From assembly GCA_965644295.1 (NCBI GenBank), contig CBFFRP010000298.1, forward strand, positions 1 to 64,000: a stretch of DNA of 64,000 bases, given 5' to 3'. Shown here one piece after another: positions 44,501-55,720 of this stretch. Both the position numbers and the translations under genes were made by a program. The notes below the pieces were generated by a model, which saw nothing but the letters and a program-made list of their open reading frames with translations, was not told the origin of the DNA and did no database searches. The stretch is from Paraphysomonas bandaiensis. Lineage: Eukaryota; Chrysophyceae. The stretch's first letter is position 1. Each line of letters begins with the position of its first letter.

Positions 44501-44535
44501 TGGCTATCTAAATTATTAGAAATGTGTTTGTTCAT
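38516..44535 (-). CDS. Large DENN-domain protein with IQ motif and C-terminal PH-like domain
   Basis: Exons 44535-43063, 42978-41147, 41100-39906, 39780-39486, 39439-38862, 38815-38684 and 38638-38516 give 1875 residues, phases consistent. After a charged N-terminus, uDENN starts near 278 (RLIDCLFLVGP) and reaches LEETLITRFCFPSG. cDENN at about 575-660 is textbook (ALPVLLKSLPIDLILLALGC, VLSACVLSLLHLLRPIQW, APVPVFLGLE). An IQ motif, probably for calmodulin, lies at about 1234 (AAVVIQKYVRGLIVR). From about 1690 to the end is a PH-like fold (NGILVLKHG, RRALYCDD, LKDVLEVRDDMTTDVMKRS, KDRTLDFEIEE). DENN proteins are Rab GEFs. The first intron (84 nt, 42979-43062) is stop-free and in frame, so it could be retained. 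Confidence 0.85.
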
Positions 44536-45485
44536 AGGAGTTGAGGGGTGGAGGTGAATGTCAGGGGCATCATGATAGACAGGGTTGATAAGGTGAGATA
44601 TTCAGTAGTTATGTGGGGTGTGGTTACTTAGCTAGTTATTGATTAATGTATAGAAATATACGTAGGCAGATATATAGAAGGATGTATACAGGGAGAGTTA
44701 TAGGAAGAAGTGCGTAGGATAGAGAAGTGCGAGGAATGTACAGGTAGAAGTAATGTATAAGAGATAGCAGTAGCTGTATAGAGATAGTGACCAATAGGAT
44801 GATACAGAAAGAAAGTTGAGTGAAGTTCGACTTCGTTTGTTAGTATGTATGTAGGAAGTAGGTGGTCGAATTACTTTACGTTGATGGAAGAAGTGAGCAC
44901 TCGGCTATCTTGCGTGTATATGTACACAACAGTGTGTATGTATGTATGTATGTGGGTGATATACACACAGTATAATCTCAACTGTTAACGTTAATAATCT
45001 CTACTGGACTACCGCGGTATACGTGAATTACATTGTATACAACTAGATTATCAGCAATGTATATTCTAGTGGTATACAATGTATTCCATTTCACAAAAAT
45101 ATTTTACGTAAAATTTACATGTCCATTTGTCCACCTCATACCGAAACAGCTGCATCGTATTTTACATTTTTACATTATTTCTCGTCCCGTAATTGTACAA
45201 TGACCACTAAAATTTTAACTCCAGCTGCTGAAGTTACCACTCTGCCCTCATCTTAAAATCTCATTCTCCTCAACTGTACGTATATACGTGCACCTTTCAT
45301 GCTTATTGACTGTCGTCTCATACTATGGTAGTAAGCGTCTATTGTCATATATAACTATGCCTCGTATGTCACTCTAATCAACTGATTTGTTATCAGTATT
45401 AATAGTAACAAACTATCAGTGTGTTTCGTATCATACTTCAGGTACTTGTTAACTGCACATTATCAGTCACTAGCGGTGTATAAAC
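44536..45485. promoter_or_regulatory. Divergent intergenic region between DENN protein and cystinosin
   Basis: 950 bp serving both upstream regions. Contains four to five GTAT units (44936-44952), the same tetranucleotide that is hugely expanded between two other divergent pairs. No other motif recognised. Confidence 0.4.
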
Positions 45486-46509
45486 ATGATTAACGCCATA
45501 CTTCAGAGTTCATTATATAAAAAACACTGTCAGGCGGATAAGATATTAATGCCCTTATCTGTTGTGTTGGGTGTCACAGTCGGCGCTATTGTATCTGGGA
45601 ACAATGAACTATCTCCTAATTATCGTCCTGTGTCATCTATAATGGGTTGGACCTATTTTTTTATGTGGGCGATATCATTTTGGCCTCAAGTGATTACGAA
45701 TTATAAGAATCAATCTACTTTAGGATTGGCACCTGATAAGTTGATATATGATGTTGTTGGGTTTGTCTGTTTAGTTCTTTACGAGTGTTTTATGTACTTC
45801 GTACCTGTGGTTCGTGAGGCTTATGCTTATACTCACGATGGTAAAATTCCTGAGGTCGAGATTAACGATGGTAAGTGAGCTTTGTTGCCGCTGTCTGTAT
45901 CTCACATACTGTCTGTCTTTAGTGTGGTTTGCAGCGCACTCAATGCTCTTAACGTTTATTGTTATTGGACAAATGATATATTACGACGGAAAAGAGCAAA
46001 TGCCTACCACTGGAGCGATTATTTTGAGCTCGGTGTTGGGGATTGTGATTGCACTGGGTCTTGTTTCCGTGTACATGGCACGAGAGGTTGACTGCTTAGT
46101 GTGCTCGTTCTTGAATTGGCTCTATCTGCTTTCGTCCATCAAAGTATTGATAACAGTGCTCAAGTTTTATCCACAAGTGCTGTCCAATTTGCGGAGGAAA
46201 TCTACACAAGGGTGGAACATATATGGGACATGGTTGGATCTCACTGGTAGCATTTTGAGCATTCTACAGCTTACACTAGACTGCTACGACCAGAATGATT
46301 GGAAAGGCGTAGAGGGTAACTTCGTCAAGATGGCACTTGGCGTGATATCGGGTTCGTATGATATTATTTTTATCATACAACATTACATATTATATCCGAA
46401 TACTGGTGACGATCGAGTGGTGGAGGGGAGTGCAGCTGGGGGAGTCGAGTTGAAATATACTAAAGTAGTGCAGGACGACGGGGATGGAGATGATGCTGCC
46501 AGTGTTTAA
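45486..46509 (+). CDS. Cystinosin-type PQ-loop lysosomal cystine transporter
   Basis: Exons 45486-45870 and 45923-46509 (52-nt intron, phase 1) give 323 residues. Two PQ-loops are diagnostic: SFWPQVITNYKNQSTLGLAP (PQ at 67-68) and KFYPQVLSNLRRKSTQGWNI (212-213). The pair with K/R-S-T after the loop is typical of cystinosin rather than SWEET or KDEL receptors. Seven hydrophobic segments are visible, as expected. Cystinosin exports cystine with protons from lysosomes. The N-terminus is short: human cystinosin has a signal peptide and a glycosylated lumenal domain of about 100 residues that is absent here unless an upstream exon was missed. The C-terminal tail is acidic (QDDGDGDDAASV) with no obvious GYDQL-type signal. 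Confidence 0.9.
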
Positions 46510-48270
46510 GATTAATGAATAGCAAGTGTTTTTGAATCATATGTCTCTCATGTTTTTTATGCCATGGTTGTGTGTAAAATTGACGTAATTTACTACTTAA
46601 CACTTAACACAATTGCATACTTGCATACTATGGAAGCACTCGCTTAGCAAACAAAAAGATAACAATTCTACGCACTGAGGAAGTGTTGTTTAGACTAAAA
46701 TGCTATTGCAATATATTGTTCTCTATTTCTGGCATACTTCACTCGAAATTAATTGAAGCGTTCATGCACCAATTCATTACCTGAATTCATCGAGCAAATA
46801 GAGCCATAACAATAATTATAAATGGAAATTATACATATTGCTTGCATTCCTACCATAGAATTATCATTTATAATTAATAAATATATCACAAGTGCATATC
46901 TATAGTAATGGGAGAGAATGCATACTGTTGAAGTGTTGAAACTTAGGTTCATGTCTATACTATTGATAAAGACTCAGCCAACGACGACGAATGATGTAAT
47001 TTCTGTAGCCCTTGTATACCCTTTTTCCCTACCACGTGCGTTGACAGCGATGTATAAGGCAAACTATTGCGAGTATAACGCAATAGTTGTTGGAATGCTA
47101 CGAACGGTAACTCACTGAAGCAATGTAAACGTACTCTTGAAGTATATAATATTTAACAAAGGTTAACATTATACTCAACTCACACAACCGATCAATAAAT
47201 ACTTTCATTCGGAATAAGGTGTACGACTTTAATAGAAGTATGTCGTGTAAGTATGGTGTACGAAAAGGTTACGAAATCAACTGCAATAAACGCAATGTCG
47301 AATGACTTACTCTCCCGCACGCTAGTATGCATGCATATCTTACGAGAGTATGTATATATATACAGTGCAGTGCATACAGGTAAGGAGGCATGTAGCGTAG
47401 AAGAGCTGTAGTTGATTGTGCTTCAATCACCTCATCTGTACGTCATCTACATACATATGCATACCTTCAAGAGTTGTTAGAGTCTATAGTACAAGCAGCA
47501 AGATAACCACTACAGTCACTGCAGCAGTATCCTATGGGCAATGCGGGGTGCATTGTGCATCGATTATTCGTCAACTGTCAACGGGTTATTATTCCGCACT
47601 AATTCCTAGTCGTGTATCTTCAGTGCATGGACGAAGAAATCCAGCACGAACGAAACTAACAAGTTTTGTGTACATGAAAACGCCCGATTTTATAGGAACT
47701 ATGCCCTTTTTATATATAAAATATCGATTTTTATGATCACTCCAGATGAATCCAATCATATAGATCTATTATATTTTAAGTATACATAATTGGACATAAA
47801 CTTCATAGGGGAAGAATACCAATTCCACCCTCCAGAGAGTTTCTATTTCCATCTTCTCAACGTCTTTTGGCCAAAAATACAATACGTACATCCCTACTTT
47901 CCATAGGTACATCCAATCACAGGTACACATATAGTTGTTGATGCATATCTGATATCTATTCGGGAGTGTATGTGCTGTGTACGTACAGTAGTATGTATAT
48001 GGCTTGTATATATGTACACAGTCCTCGATACAGCAACTTCACCTTCACCAATCCACTAGTCCTCTCCATACACCAAACCTCATCTTCATATACATGTTGA
48101 CTTTACCCAGTCATCTCATATAACCATATACAGTGCTAATCCAATATATCAAACTACCACTATACATATACATATACACCAGTACATAACTTCATACTAC
48201 TCTATCCATACATACATACATACATACACATACATAACCACAACACACACACCTAACCATCATCACACAA
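46510..48270. other. Intergenic spacer, 1.76 kb
   Basis: AT-rich with no supported gene. The right end (48040-48260) is CA- and CATA-rich (CATACATACATACATAC at 48213-48228) and is probably the promoter or 5' UTR of the next gene. Confidence 0.5.
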
Positions 48271-49326
48271 ATGGCACCAGCAACATGTAATTCCAAACAC
48301 CACATGTCCCTGATATCCGAATTCCAGTCTATTACAACACGACACGCTCAATCTATACGCAAACAGCGCATAGACAAACGGGGAAAACGGGCCGAATCCG
48401 CTGAATTAGCTGTCCAGTATAACACATGGATGATATGGTTCACTAAACACGGATGTAAAATCAATCCCACAATAACTGAACGTGAATTCTGGCGACTGAG
48501 ACAGTGGTATATGTCCTTACGAACATCTAAAAAAAAAGAAACGGTTTCTATTGATGCGATTATTAAGAGCCTTATTAATAGTCAGATATTTACAAGTGAA
48601 GAGGATGTTAATCGTGTATTTATGTTCAAATCAGTCCCTTTGAAAGATAAGAATAAGACTTCAATCACGTTTGATGAGTTATTAACAGCAATTCAAACGA
48701 AAGATATGTACAAAATGAATCGTTTAAGAGCTTTTTTGAAGGTATTAAAGTTAAAGCTTCCATCTGTTGTTCGGTCTGTTCAAAAGGATGAGTCGATGAC
48801 TAGGAATGATAGGGATGATATTACAGAGGGGGATGCAATGTCAATAGCTAATGATGCCTTACCACCTGCGACAGTAGTGCCTATGACAAACACCCATCAT
48901 GAACAGCCGAGTCGTCAGAACTCTCCAGTGAACCGAATGGCTGGAGAAGATACGTGCATAAAGGCAACTCGATCAGTCCGAAAAAAGCTTGCCATGATAA
49001 AAGCCGTGGCTACCAAGGTCGACGCCAGCTTACAATCTAAACAAGATATCAATCAAAATATGCCCACCACAGAGACTACTGAGGACTCTTCCTCTTCACC
49101 GCCGAATGAATCTACGGGAACTATCCCCAAAGTTGTGATGGGGAGTTCGAGGAATAGGAGAGTATCTGTACCCAAGTTGGTGCCCATCGGCAACAATGAC
49201 AAACTTGATACAGAGTCGAAGTTGTCACGTATCCGAAGTGGGAGGAACTCGATCCTCCCAAATACAGTACGTTTGGAGGGCTTGCAGTCACGAGTTGCTG
49301 GTCGAAACATCAGAGAAACAATATAA
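48271..49326 (+). CDS. Hypothetical protein with EF-hand-like helical region and disordered tail (351 aa)
   Basis: Single exon. Residues about 20-60 are basic and helical (SIRKQRIDKRGKRAE). Residues 70-150 contain two helix-loop-helix units (SIDAIIKSLINSQIFTSEED and KNKTSITFDELLTAIQ) with the spacing of degenerate EF-hands; the second loop has acidic and Thr residues but not a full DxDxDG. The remaining 180 residues are Ser/Thr/Pro-rich and disordered with basic patches. Calcium or scaffold functions are conceivable but unproven. Uninterrupted length and bounded composition make it a real gene. Confidence 0.7.
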   Translation: MAPATCNSKHHMSLISEFQSITTRHAQSIRKQRIDKRGKRAESAELAVQYNTWMIWFTKHGCKINPTITEREFWRLRQWYMSLRTSKKKETVSIDAIIKSLINSQIFTSEEDVNRVFMFKSVPLKDKNKTSITFDELLTAIQTKDMYKMNRLRAFLKVLKLKLPSVVRSVQKDESMTRNDRDDITEGDAMSIANDALPPATVVPMTNTHHEQPSRQNSPVNRMAGEDTCIKATRSVRKKLAMIKAVATKVDASLQSKQDINQNMPTTETTEDSSSSPPNESTGTIPKVVMGSSRNRRVSVPKLVPIGNNDKLDTESKLSRIRSGRNSILPNTVRLEGLQSRVAGRNIRETI

Positions 49327-51203
49327 ATTACAAAATGGCTATTCACCTGGTGTTGTATTTATGTGCTCTAGAGTATTTAATGGTATCTATTATTCCTACA
49401 TTATAGTATAGTACATTACAGTATATATATAGGTATGTCCCATCATTGGCATTATGTATTTACTACATGTGTCTTCATGAGGTGCTGTTGTGGTATTAGT
49501 TTTTTTTGTTGTGTATCATTTTGTCCTTGTGTGGTTATTCTCATCGCTGCGCCTTTGGTTGGGATTTTCTAGCAGAAGTTCCTTTATTTCTATCACAGTA
49601 GACACGAAGGTGAATTTTCTATTGTTCAATGGCTGACACCTTTTTAGCTTGAATAAATGAAAAAAGTGGGATACATATATACATTGTATCTAAACAAGGC
49701 AGCTATATAGACAGAGTACATCAAGTATTTTGATTTGGTAATAATGAAGAATTAGTAATATGGTTGAACTAGAATTTCTTGTGTACTGATTCTGGGATTT
49801 GTAAAAGCATACCACATTCTACTTGAACACTGTACACTTGTACTATAATGATACTATTATGATTGCTTGTACTTACGTATTTCTTAGCCACCCCCGAGAG
49901 CACCACATTCATTGCAATATAGCCTCCTTTTCTCGAAACGTCACTACATAGCATTCCTTGAGCAAATTGAGGATAATATACTTGTTTAGTGTTAAGATAA
50001 AATATATTTTCCGAAAGAGAACACATGTCTTTCCGAAATTTGTGTTTTGGGTTTTGGAGACTTCCACAGTTTCCTACTTTGTCTCACCAATTTGTTCAAG
50101 ACGAAATAATAATACTGAACTATATTTTCTATTTTCTATATGTCTTTAGTAGCATTGTAGTGATCGTGCCACATATTACACACATTTACATATCGACTAA
50201 CGCACCACATTCGAAAAATCCGAAAAAGCAATATTATATTACACTTACAAGTAGTTGAATTGGAAATATTCTGTAACAGTCAGACATTTCCAATTCAGTT
50301 TAGCAGTATAGGCCTAGCATAGCATTGGCTGAGAACCCTCCTCCCCTAAAATGTGCTAGATTTTTTGTAATCATGTATGGACTATGCGAGTATAGTATAA
50401 GCAAAGCCGGGATATTAATAAAAGACTTTGCTTAGTGTAATCAACACTAACACTTTACTAGGACATTCCCTCGAAATGGGGCAATATGCACATACGGTAT
50501 CCACTGAGAAAAATATCAGTTGTGTTTCGGAAACACTTATTCGAATTGTATAGTACAGAACTGCAGAGCAGTGAAGTGCGTAGGAATTACACTGTAGGTT
50601 CAAGCAAGGCCACAATAACTCATTTAATCATAAAGATACGTGGCGGTTATCATAATCATGTGAGCATTGCTTAGTTTTGATCAAAACATGATAGATCGCC
50701 CTCAGAATGGGACACATGCAGTGCAGCCATTGCATTGTATTGCACAGTATCTGCTGCTAATACTGTTACATATAAAGCAGACAGTACCAATGAATATTCT
50801 TCACGCAGAATGAATGCATATACAACCTCACAGTGGATATGGTGGTATATATATAATATGTAGGGGATGGAAATGATGTTACGGGAGTGGAGCTACGATT
50901 CTGATATCTACTGCAGATACTGTATGGATGTATGCCGTGTACTGTATGTACCTGGTATCTATGGATTTTATCCAAAATCAACAGAAATACACAAAAAAGA
51001 AAGGCTATTCCATGTTAATACAATAGAATACGAATGGAATACACCCACGGACCTATTCCTCCCAAACTGAAATCACTTTTATCCCAATATGTCTCTTCAA
51101 GATAGCAATAGGAATGTGGTGTGTATGATATATATACACGCATAACTCCCACTGACTCCAATTAATTAACTCCATAACTCAGTTAATAACAAGGAAAGAA
51201 AAG
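49327..51203. other. Intergenic spacer, 1.9 kb
   Basis: AT-rich; several frames of 60-85 codons without family features. The last 60 bases are the 5' leader of the eL30 gene. Confidence 0.5.
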
Positions 51204-51539
51204 ATGGCACCTGCAACTGGAAAGAAATCAAAGAAGACCGTGGAGTCAATCAACTCCAGGCTGCAGCTGGTGATGAGATCTGGCAAGGCTGCATTAGGAT
51301 ATAAGACAACTATTAAGGCACTCCGTAATACTAAAGCGAAAATGGTTATTATCTCATCAAACTGTCCTCCATTACGCAAATCGGAGATTGAATACTATGC
51401 CATGTTAGCTAAGTGTTCAGTGCATCATTATGCAGGTAACAATAGTGATCTTGGCACTGCATGCGGAAAATTCTATAGAGTTTCAATGCTATCTGTTACT
51501 GATGCTGGAGATTCAGATATTCTCAGACCTTCTGCTTAA
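51204..51539 (+). CDS. RPL30: 60S ribosomal protein eL30
   Basis: Intronless, 111 residues. Family landmarks run end to end: [59 protein letters not shown] and [20 protein letters not shown]. These are the L7Ae/L30e fold residues that contact rRNA kink-turns. It is a cytosolic large-subunit protein, the usual length being about 115. It is one of the few intronless genes here, and it starts MAPAT like its upstream neighbour. Confidence 0.97.
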   Translation: MAPATGKKSKKTVESINSRLQLVMRSGKAALGYKTTIKALRNTKAKMVIISSNCPPLRKSEIEYYAMLAKCSVHHYAGNNSDLGTACGKFYRVSMLSVTDAGDSDILRPSA

Positions 51540-52391
51540 GTGTTTGTATCTATGATTTCCATTTGCGTCTAATAAAAGGTGCCATTTTCTCAAGTTTATA
51601 TTCTTGTTTTGTCTGTCGAGCCACTCGTATGTGGGTAGATTAATACACCACGTTCAAGTCGAGGTATTACCATTCGAACACAGCCGATTGACATTGAGGA
51701 AGACTATATGCAAATAATTGTCTAATGCTATATACATGCAAGTCCGTATAACTTTTTTCTTCGGACGTTACCAGCAGAGATAGTTTAGGTAGTGCCGCTT
51801 TGTAAATCATAATATCGTAGAACGGCTTCATCACCTTAGTATGATGAATAGGTTATGATAAGACTCTCTAACATAGGTCCATACAAGATAGTAAAAGGTA
51901 CAGTGTGCTTGAGGCCCTTCATACTTTGCAACCGCACGAATATATATCATACATGAAAGGTTTTCAAGAAATCTCTGTATCTGGATAGAAAAGAACATAA
52001 GCTTATATGACGTGGGACGTGTCAGCTCTGTTGATTACAATTACCCTGCAACTACACACTAAGTTTACTGCATAGTTCACAGGATACTTTCTTAACAAGT
52101 TCTATCCAATATTAGCAATGGTATGCTTGTTTGTTCAAAACACAAACTAATTCCATATCATGTTTAGAATTTTCTTGAACTCTCCTGCTGTAACGTAAAT
52201 TTAATAGACTTATATAATAGTAGCACAGGCACAATTTATGCAAACAGTGTCAGTACACTCCGTATTCATCTTGTCACATTTTTATTTGTGCCAGTACAAA
52301 ACTATTATATTGAAGTGTGTACGTGGGTATGGGGTATGATGGTATTGAGTATTGAGGTGTGTCAGTATAATGTAAAATGCTACTCCTACGT
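51540..52391. other. Intergenic spacer
   Basis: AT-rich; probable eL30 3' region (AATAAAA at about 51571), nothing else recognised. Confidence 0.5.
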
Positions 52392-52604
52392 TTAGGGTAA
52401 CTGGTAAGATTGAGTAGATGTTCTTTTACCTTTCATACGGGAGTGAAATATTTGATGGTTAGTTGGTCCTCTAACAGCGTTCGATAAGTAAAATTGGGGG
52501 TAGAAGCGTTTGAGCATGATGTCCTGGTTCCAATATTGGACATGTGGTGGAAGTGGATACGGAGTGCTATAACTTGAAACCTGTACTGCATACACAGTAT
52601 TCAT
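52392..52604 (-). CDS. Small hypothetical protein (70 aa)
   Basis: Frame from ATG (52602-52604) with SSYSTPYPLPPHVQYWNQDI and MLKRFYPQFYLSNAVRGP. Codon structure looks coding and there is no membrane segment. GTAAAAG after RMK could be a splice donor, so the C-terminus is uncertain. It lies 90 bp after the next gene's stop on the same strand. Not recognised. Confidence 0.4.
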   Translation of the reverse strand: MNTVYAVQVSSYSTPYPLPPHVQYWNQDIMLKRFYPQFYLSNAVRGPTNHQIFHSRMKGKRTSTQSYQLP

Positions 52605-52693
52605 TCAGAGTGCAGAGGGGTGATGGGTGACCTACCAGCTGATATGAGGGCATATCTCGCAAAACAAAAGATAAAAAAGGGCTGTATTTCTAT

Positions 52694-53227
52694 TTACAAT
52701 TCAAAACCAAAAGTAAACGGGTTATTGCTACACTTAACAGTATCCCCATCTAATCCTACACCATCAACATGCCCACTAGCACACACACCATCTACCCATT
52801 GATCAATATTTCTCTTTGATTTCATAGGAGTTACTTGAGTGCCATCTTCTCGTCTAACAGGTGCTCCAACAGACAGGTTAAGGCCTCTACCATATCGTCT
52901 CTTCCTCCTTTCGTCATCAGTTAATTCAGGATCACGATAAGACATTAATTGGAAGGCTGTTAATGGCAATATTTCATCTCTACGTTCATTCTGTATACTA
53001 TCGTCTGCCTCCTCATGTACCTTATCAGGCACTGCATCAGGCTGCTTCTGTTTCTTCTTCTTTTTCTTATTTCTTTTTTTGTTTTTACTTAAATTTTTTT
53101 CAACTGGTTCATTAACACTGTTTTTTTCATCATCTTTTTTAGTTTTTTCATCATCTTTTTCATTAAAATTGAATCGAAATTCATTTTTTACTGATAAATT
53201 TTGAAATTCTTTGGCAAGAGTGTTCAT
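52694..53227 (-). CDS. Hypothetical Lys-rich protein (177 aa)
   Basis: ATG at 53225-53227. Residues 20-75 are extremely charged (KNKKRNKKKKKKQKQ), typical of nucleolar or ribosome-associated proteins. The C-terminal half has a conserved-looking segment (YRDPELTDDERRKRRYGRGL, then RREDGTQVTPMKSKRNIDQW). No family recognised. The strong T/A bias of the poly-Lys region could also favour an artefactual frame, but the C-terminal part argues for a real gene. Confidence 0.55.
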   Translation of the reverse strand: MNTLAKEFQNLSVKNEFRFNFNEKDDEKTKKDDEKNSVNEPVEKNLSKNKKRNKKKKKKQKQPDAVPDKVHEEADDSIQNERRDEILPLTAFQLMSYRDPELTDDERRKRRYGRGLNLSVGAPVRREDGTQVTPMKSKRNIDQWVDGVCASGHVDGVGLDGDTVKCSNNPFTFGFEL

Positions 53228-53689
53228 TTTGAGTATGGGCTTATGTGTTGCTGTGTGAGGGAAGTGTGTTGAGTGTTGAAGTCATGTATGGATAGGATCA
53301 TATAGAGATAGGATCATGTACGGCATGTATGTTAATAGAGCTCTGTCGCCATAGCATATACACATATATCGATTTGGAAGCAGTCCAATACGAATCTGTA
53401 CTGTATACACACACACGTCTACACTCCTACATCTAGACATACTCATACAAACACCGCATTCATGGTATACAGCACAGTATACAGTAGCAGGGAGATGTCC
53501 ACCGCACAGAGTACAGGAGTACACTGTATTCATGCACCGTATTCGCTAGTATACTACTCTACAGAGCACACATATACACACCTGCTAATGTGCGTGTATA
53601 ACCCTAATGACATTATCAGGTCACTTTAAAAGGAAATATTTCCACCATTTATCCATTCCATCCCCTCTTTCTCAACTCCCTTCATCATA
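53228..53689. promoter_or_regulatory. Divergent intergenic region
   Basis: Shared upstream region of the Lys-rich protein (minus) and the SRP54-M-like protein (plus). AC- and TA-rich; no motif identified. Confidence 0.35.
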
Positions 53690-55005
53690 ATGTCCGCATT
53701 AATCCGCCGTGGCGTACACCTCCTTACACGCCCCCGTAATTACCAATTCGGGTGTTATCTTGAAGGGCCACTGCGGAGACCGTTGATTGGTTGCGAGCCT
53801 CGAAGACAACTTCACTTCACGTCTGTGAATTTAGGCATTACAGACACCATATCAAACAAATTAAAGAGCACAATGGAAACTTCGAGAGGTAATGATTGGC
53901 TAATATTGACTTCGAAAAGAGTGTTTACACTTTCTTAGAAAAATCTTTTACGGACATGATAAACGTCATGCTCAATTCACCACAATGGAAATTAGGGCTA
54001 TGGAAAGGCACCTTAGAGGTAGTATTCTTGCATGTCATTGGCCGAGGATGCTGACTGATGCACCTACATGCAGGCACAGTCGAAACAGTGGGCGATGTAC
54101 ATTCCTGGGGTCAGTCAAACGGTATGGTCACACACCATTAGCTCATATCATGTGTAGACGTAGGGTGCATATATTTTCATCATATATCCGTATATGCCTA
54201 TGCTAGATCTCTTATATCTTATCAGTGCGCTTATCGTATACACTTATCGGTATATATATCCTGACGATGGTGCATATATAGGAGGAGGTCAAGATGATGA
54301 AGCAGTCTTTGAGTGTACTTAATGCCATGACGCCTGAGGAGCTGGACTCTCCTGGAAAAATAAAGGGATCTCAGAAGGAGAGAATCGCTGTAGCATCTAA
54401 CACTGTGAGTTTGTGCATTACTTTTGTTGTGAGATGCATCGATATATTATATTGCGATAAATAGGCGTTATATTGAAATCGATATGATGTATATGACATT
54501 TATGTATTTGGTGGTATGCTCATGTCGTGTATGGTGAATAACTGCTGTACTGTGGAATTTGCTGACTGTCATTTGTCTGTACCGATGACGTCTTTTAGTC
54601 TACGCAGGATGTAACAAAGGTGATTTTACAGTTCCAGCAGTCAGCCATTGTACATGGTTGGTTACGTATGAAGTAAGTAATACGTCCACAATTAAGCGTA
54701 GTGCATGCGGATATTTCACCTCAAGTGGATTCTGTTCAATTCATTGTTCTGAAATATGTGGTATATTTCGAATGGTTATATCATTTAATATCGCGGTGTG
54801 ACTGTAGAAAACAAGCTGGCGAAGCCCTCCCTAAAACGGAGAAGGAGATGGCTACAATGCAGCAAAACGATCCGAGAATACGCACTATTGCCTCAAAAAT
54901 GTGAGAATGCTCAAGTTTTTAAACAATATTTGTATTAACTGTATTCTTAGTATGAACCCGACGGGTACGAAGGTTCGCAGTGGGAGGAGGAGAAGCGCAT
55001 TTTGA
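53690..55005 (+). CDS. SRP54 M-domain-like protein with mitochondrial-type presequence
   Basis: Exons 53690-53888, 53939-54018, 54282-54404, 54599-54672, 54808-54900 and 54951-55005 give 207 residues. The last join is optional: without it translation stops at IASKM, four bases into the intron. The N-terminus (MSALIRRGVHLLTRPRNYQF) is a basic, Arg-rich presequence. Residues about 100-175 follow the signal-peptide-binding M domain of SRP54/Ffh (LNAMTPEELDSPGKIKGSQK, RIAVASNTSTQDVTKVILQF, then QQ), i.e. the MT.EE...I..S...RIA.GSG pattern. There is no NG GTPase domain. A stand-alone M-like domain in an organelle suggests RNA or membrane-protein handling; this is inference. The tail is Arg-rich (KVRSGRRRSAF). 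Confidence 0.7.
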
Positions 55006-55720
55006 GCTCGTGTCCGTATTGCTCCCTACGAACCTGAAAGTAGTTTGTTTAAATTCTTCCGACAAGTCGTTGTAACTAAATAGTGGACAAAATAAGTCGA
55101 ACGATATGCTGTTGGTTATAGGCTTTATATTTTGACTGTGGTGCGATAGGCAAATCACAGTGTAAGTGGTACGTCTTGCGCATAGCATCCATATGCTATA
55201 GATATAAGAAATTTACGCTCGTCACATCAAGCACAAAAATTTTGAGAAACTTGACCCACATATCCATAAAATCGATAAAGTGTTACATAAAATGAGTGGC
55301 ATATCCATATTATACATACGACATAGAACTAGGTGAGATATTGACATTTTATCCGCGATATTGTTGGTCGCACAGGTACTTCTGAGTTCTGAGGGAGAAA
55401 TTCGATGTCCTTATTAGTAAGTCATTCTCAAATGACTATAAACTAACTAACTTCTCTTACATTAGCGCGACAGCAAAATATTCGTATTGCTAGTATTTGT
55501 AAAATTATAATTTACACATTTACACCAGAGTTCGGTTACAACTATAAATTATATAAAAAACGTAATGTTTACATAAATCTAGTAGATTGATAATAATAGA
55601 CTTTTACAGGTGAATATTAGATTAAATTAAGAAATCGCAGTACAATATCGCACAGTAGAGTGGTAAAGATTTAAACGAGTCAAGTATTATACGTTCGCAC
55701 ACCATTCGATCTACATTGCT
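55006..55720. other. Convergent intergenic spacer
   Basis: AT-rich; nothing recognised. Confidence 0.5.

Noticed and set aside
52620-52802. Plus-strand 60-codon frame starting MMGDLPADMRAYLAKQKIKKG
   Set aside because: The start looks protein-like, but the frame degenerates and overlaps the 3' end of the minus-strand Lys-rich gene; no splice partner was found.
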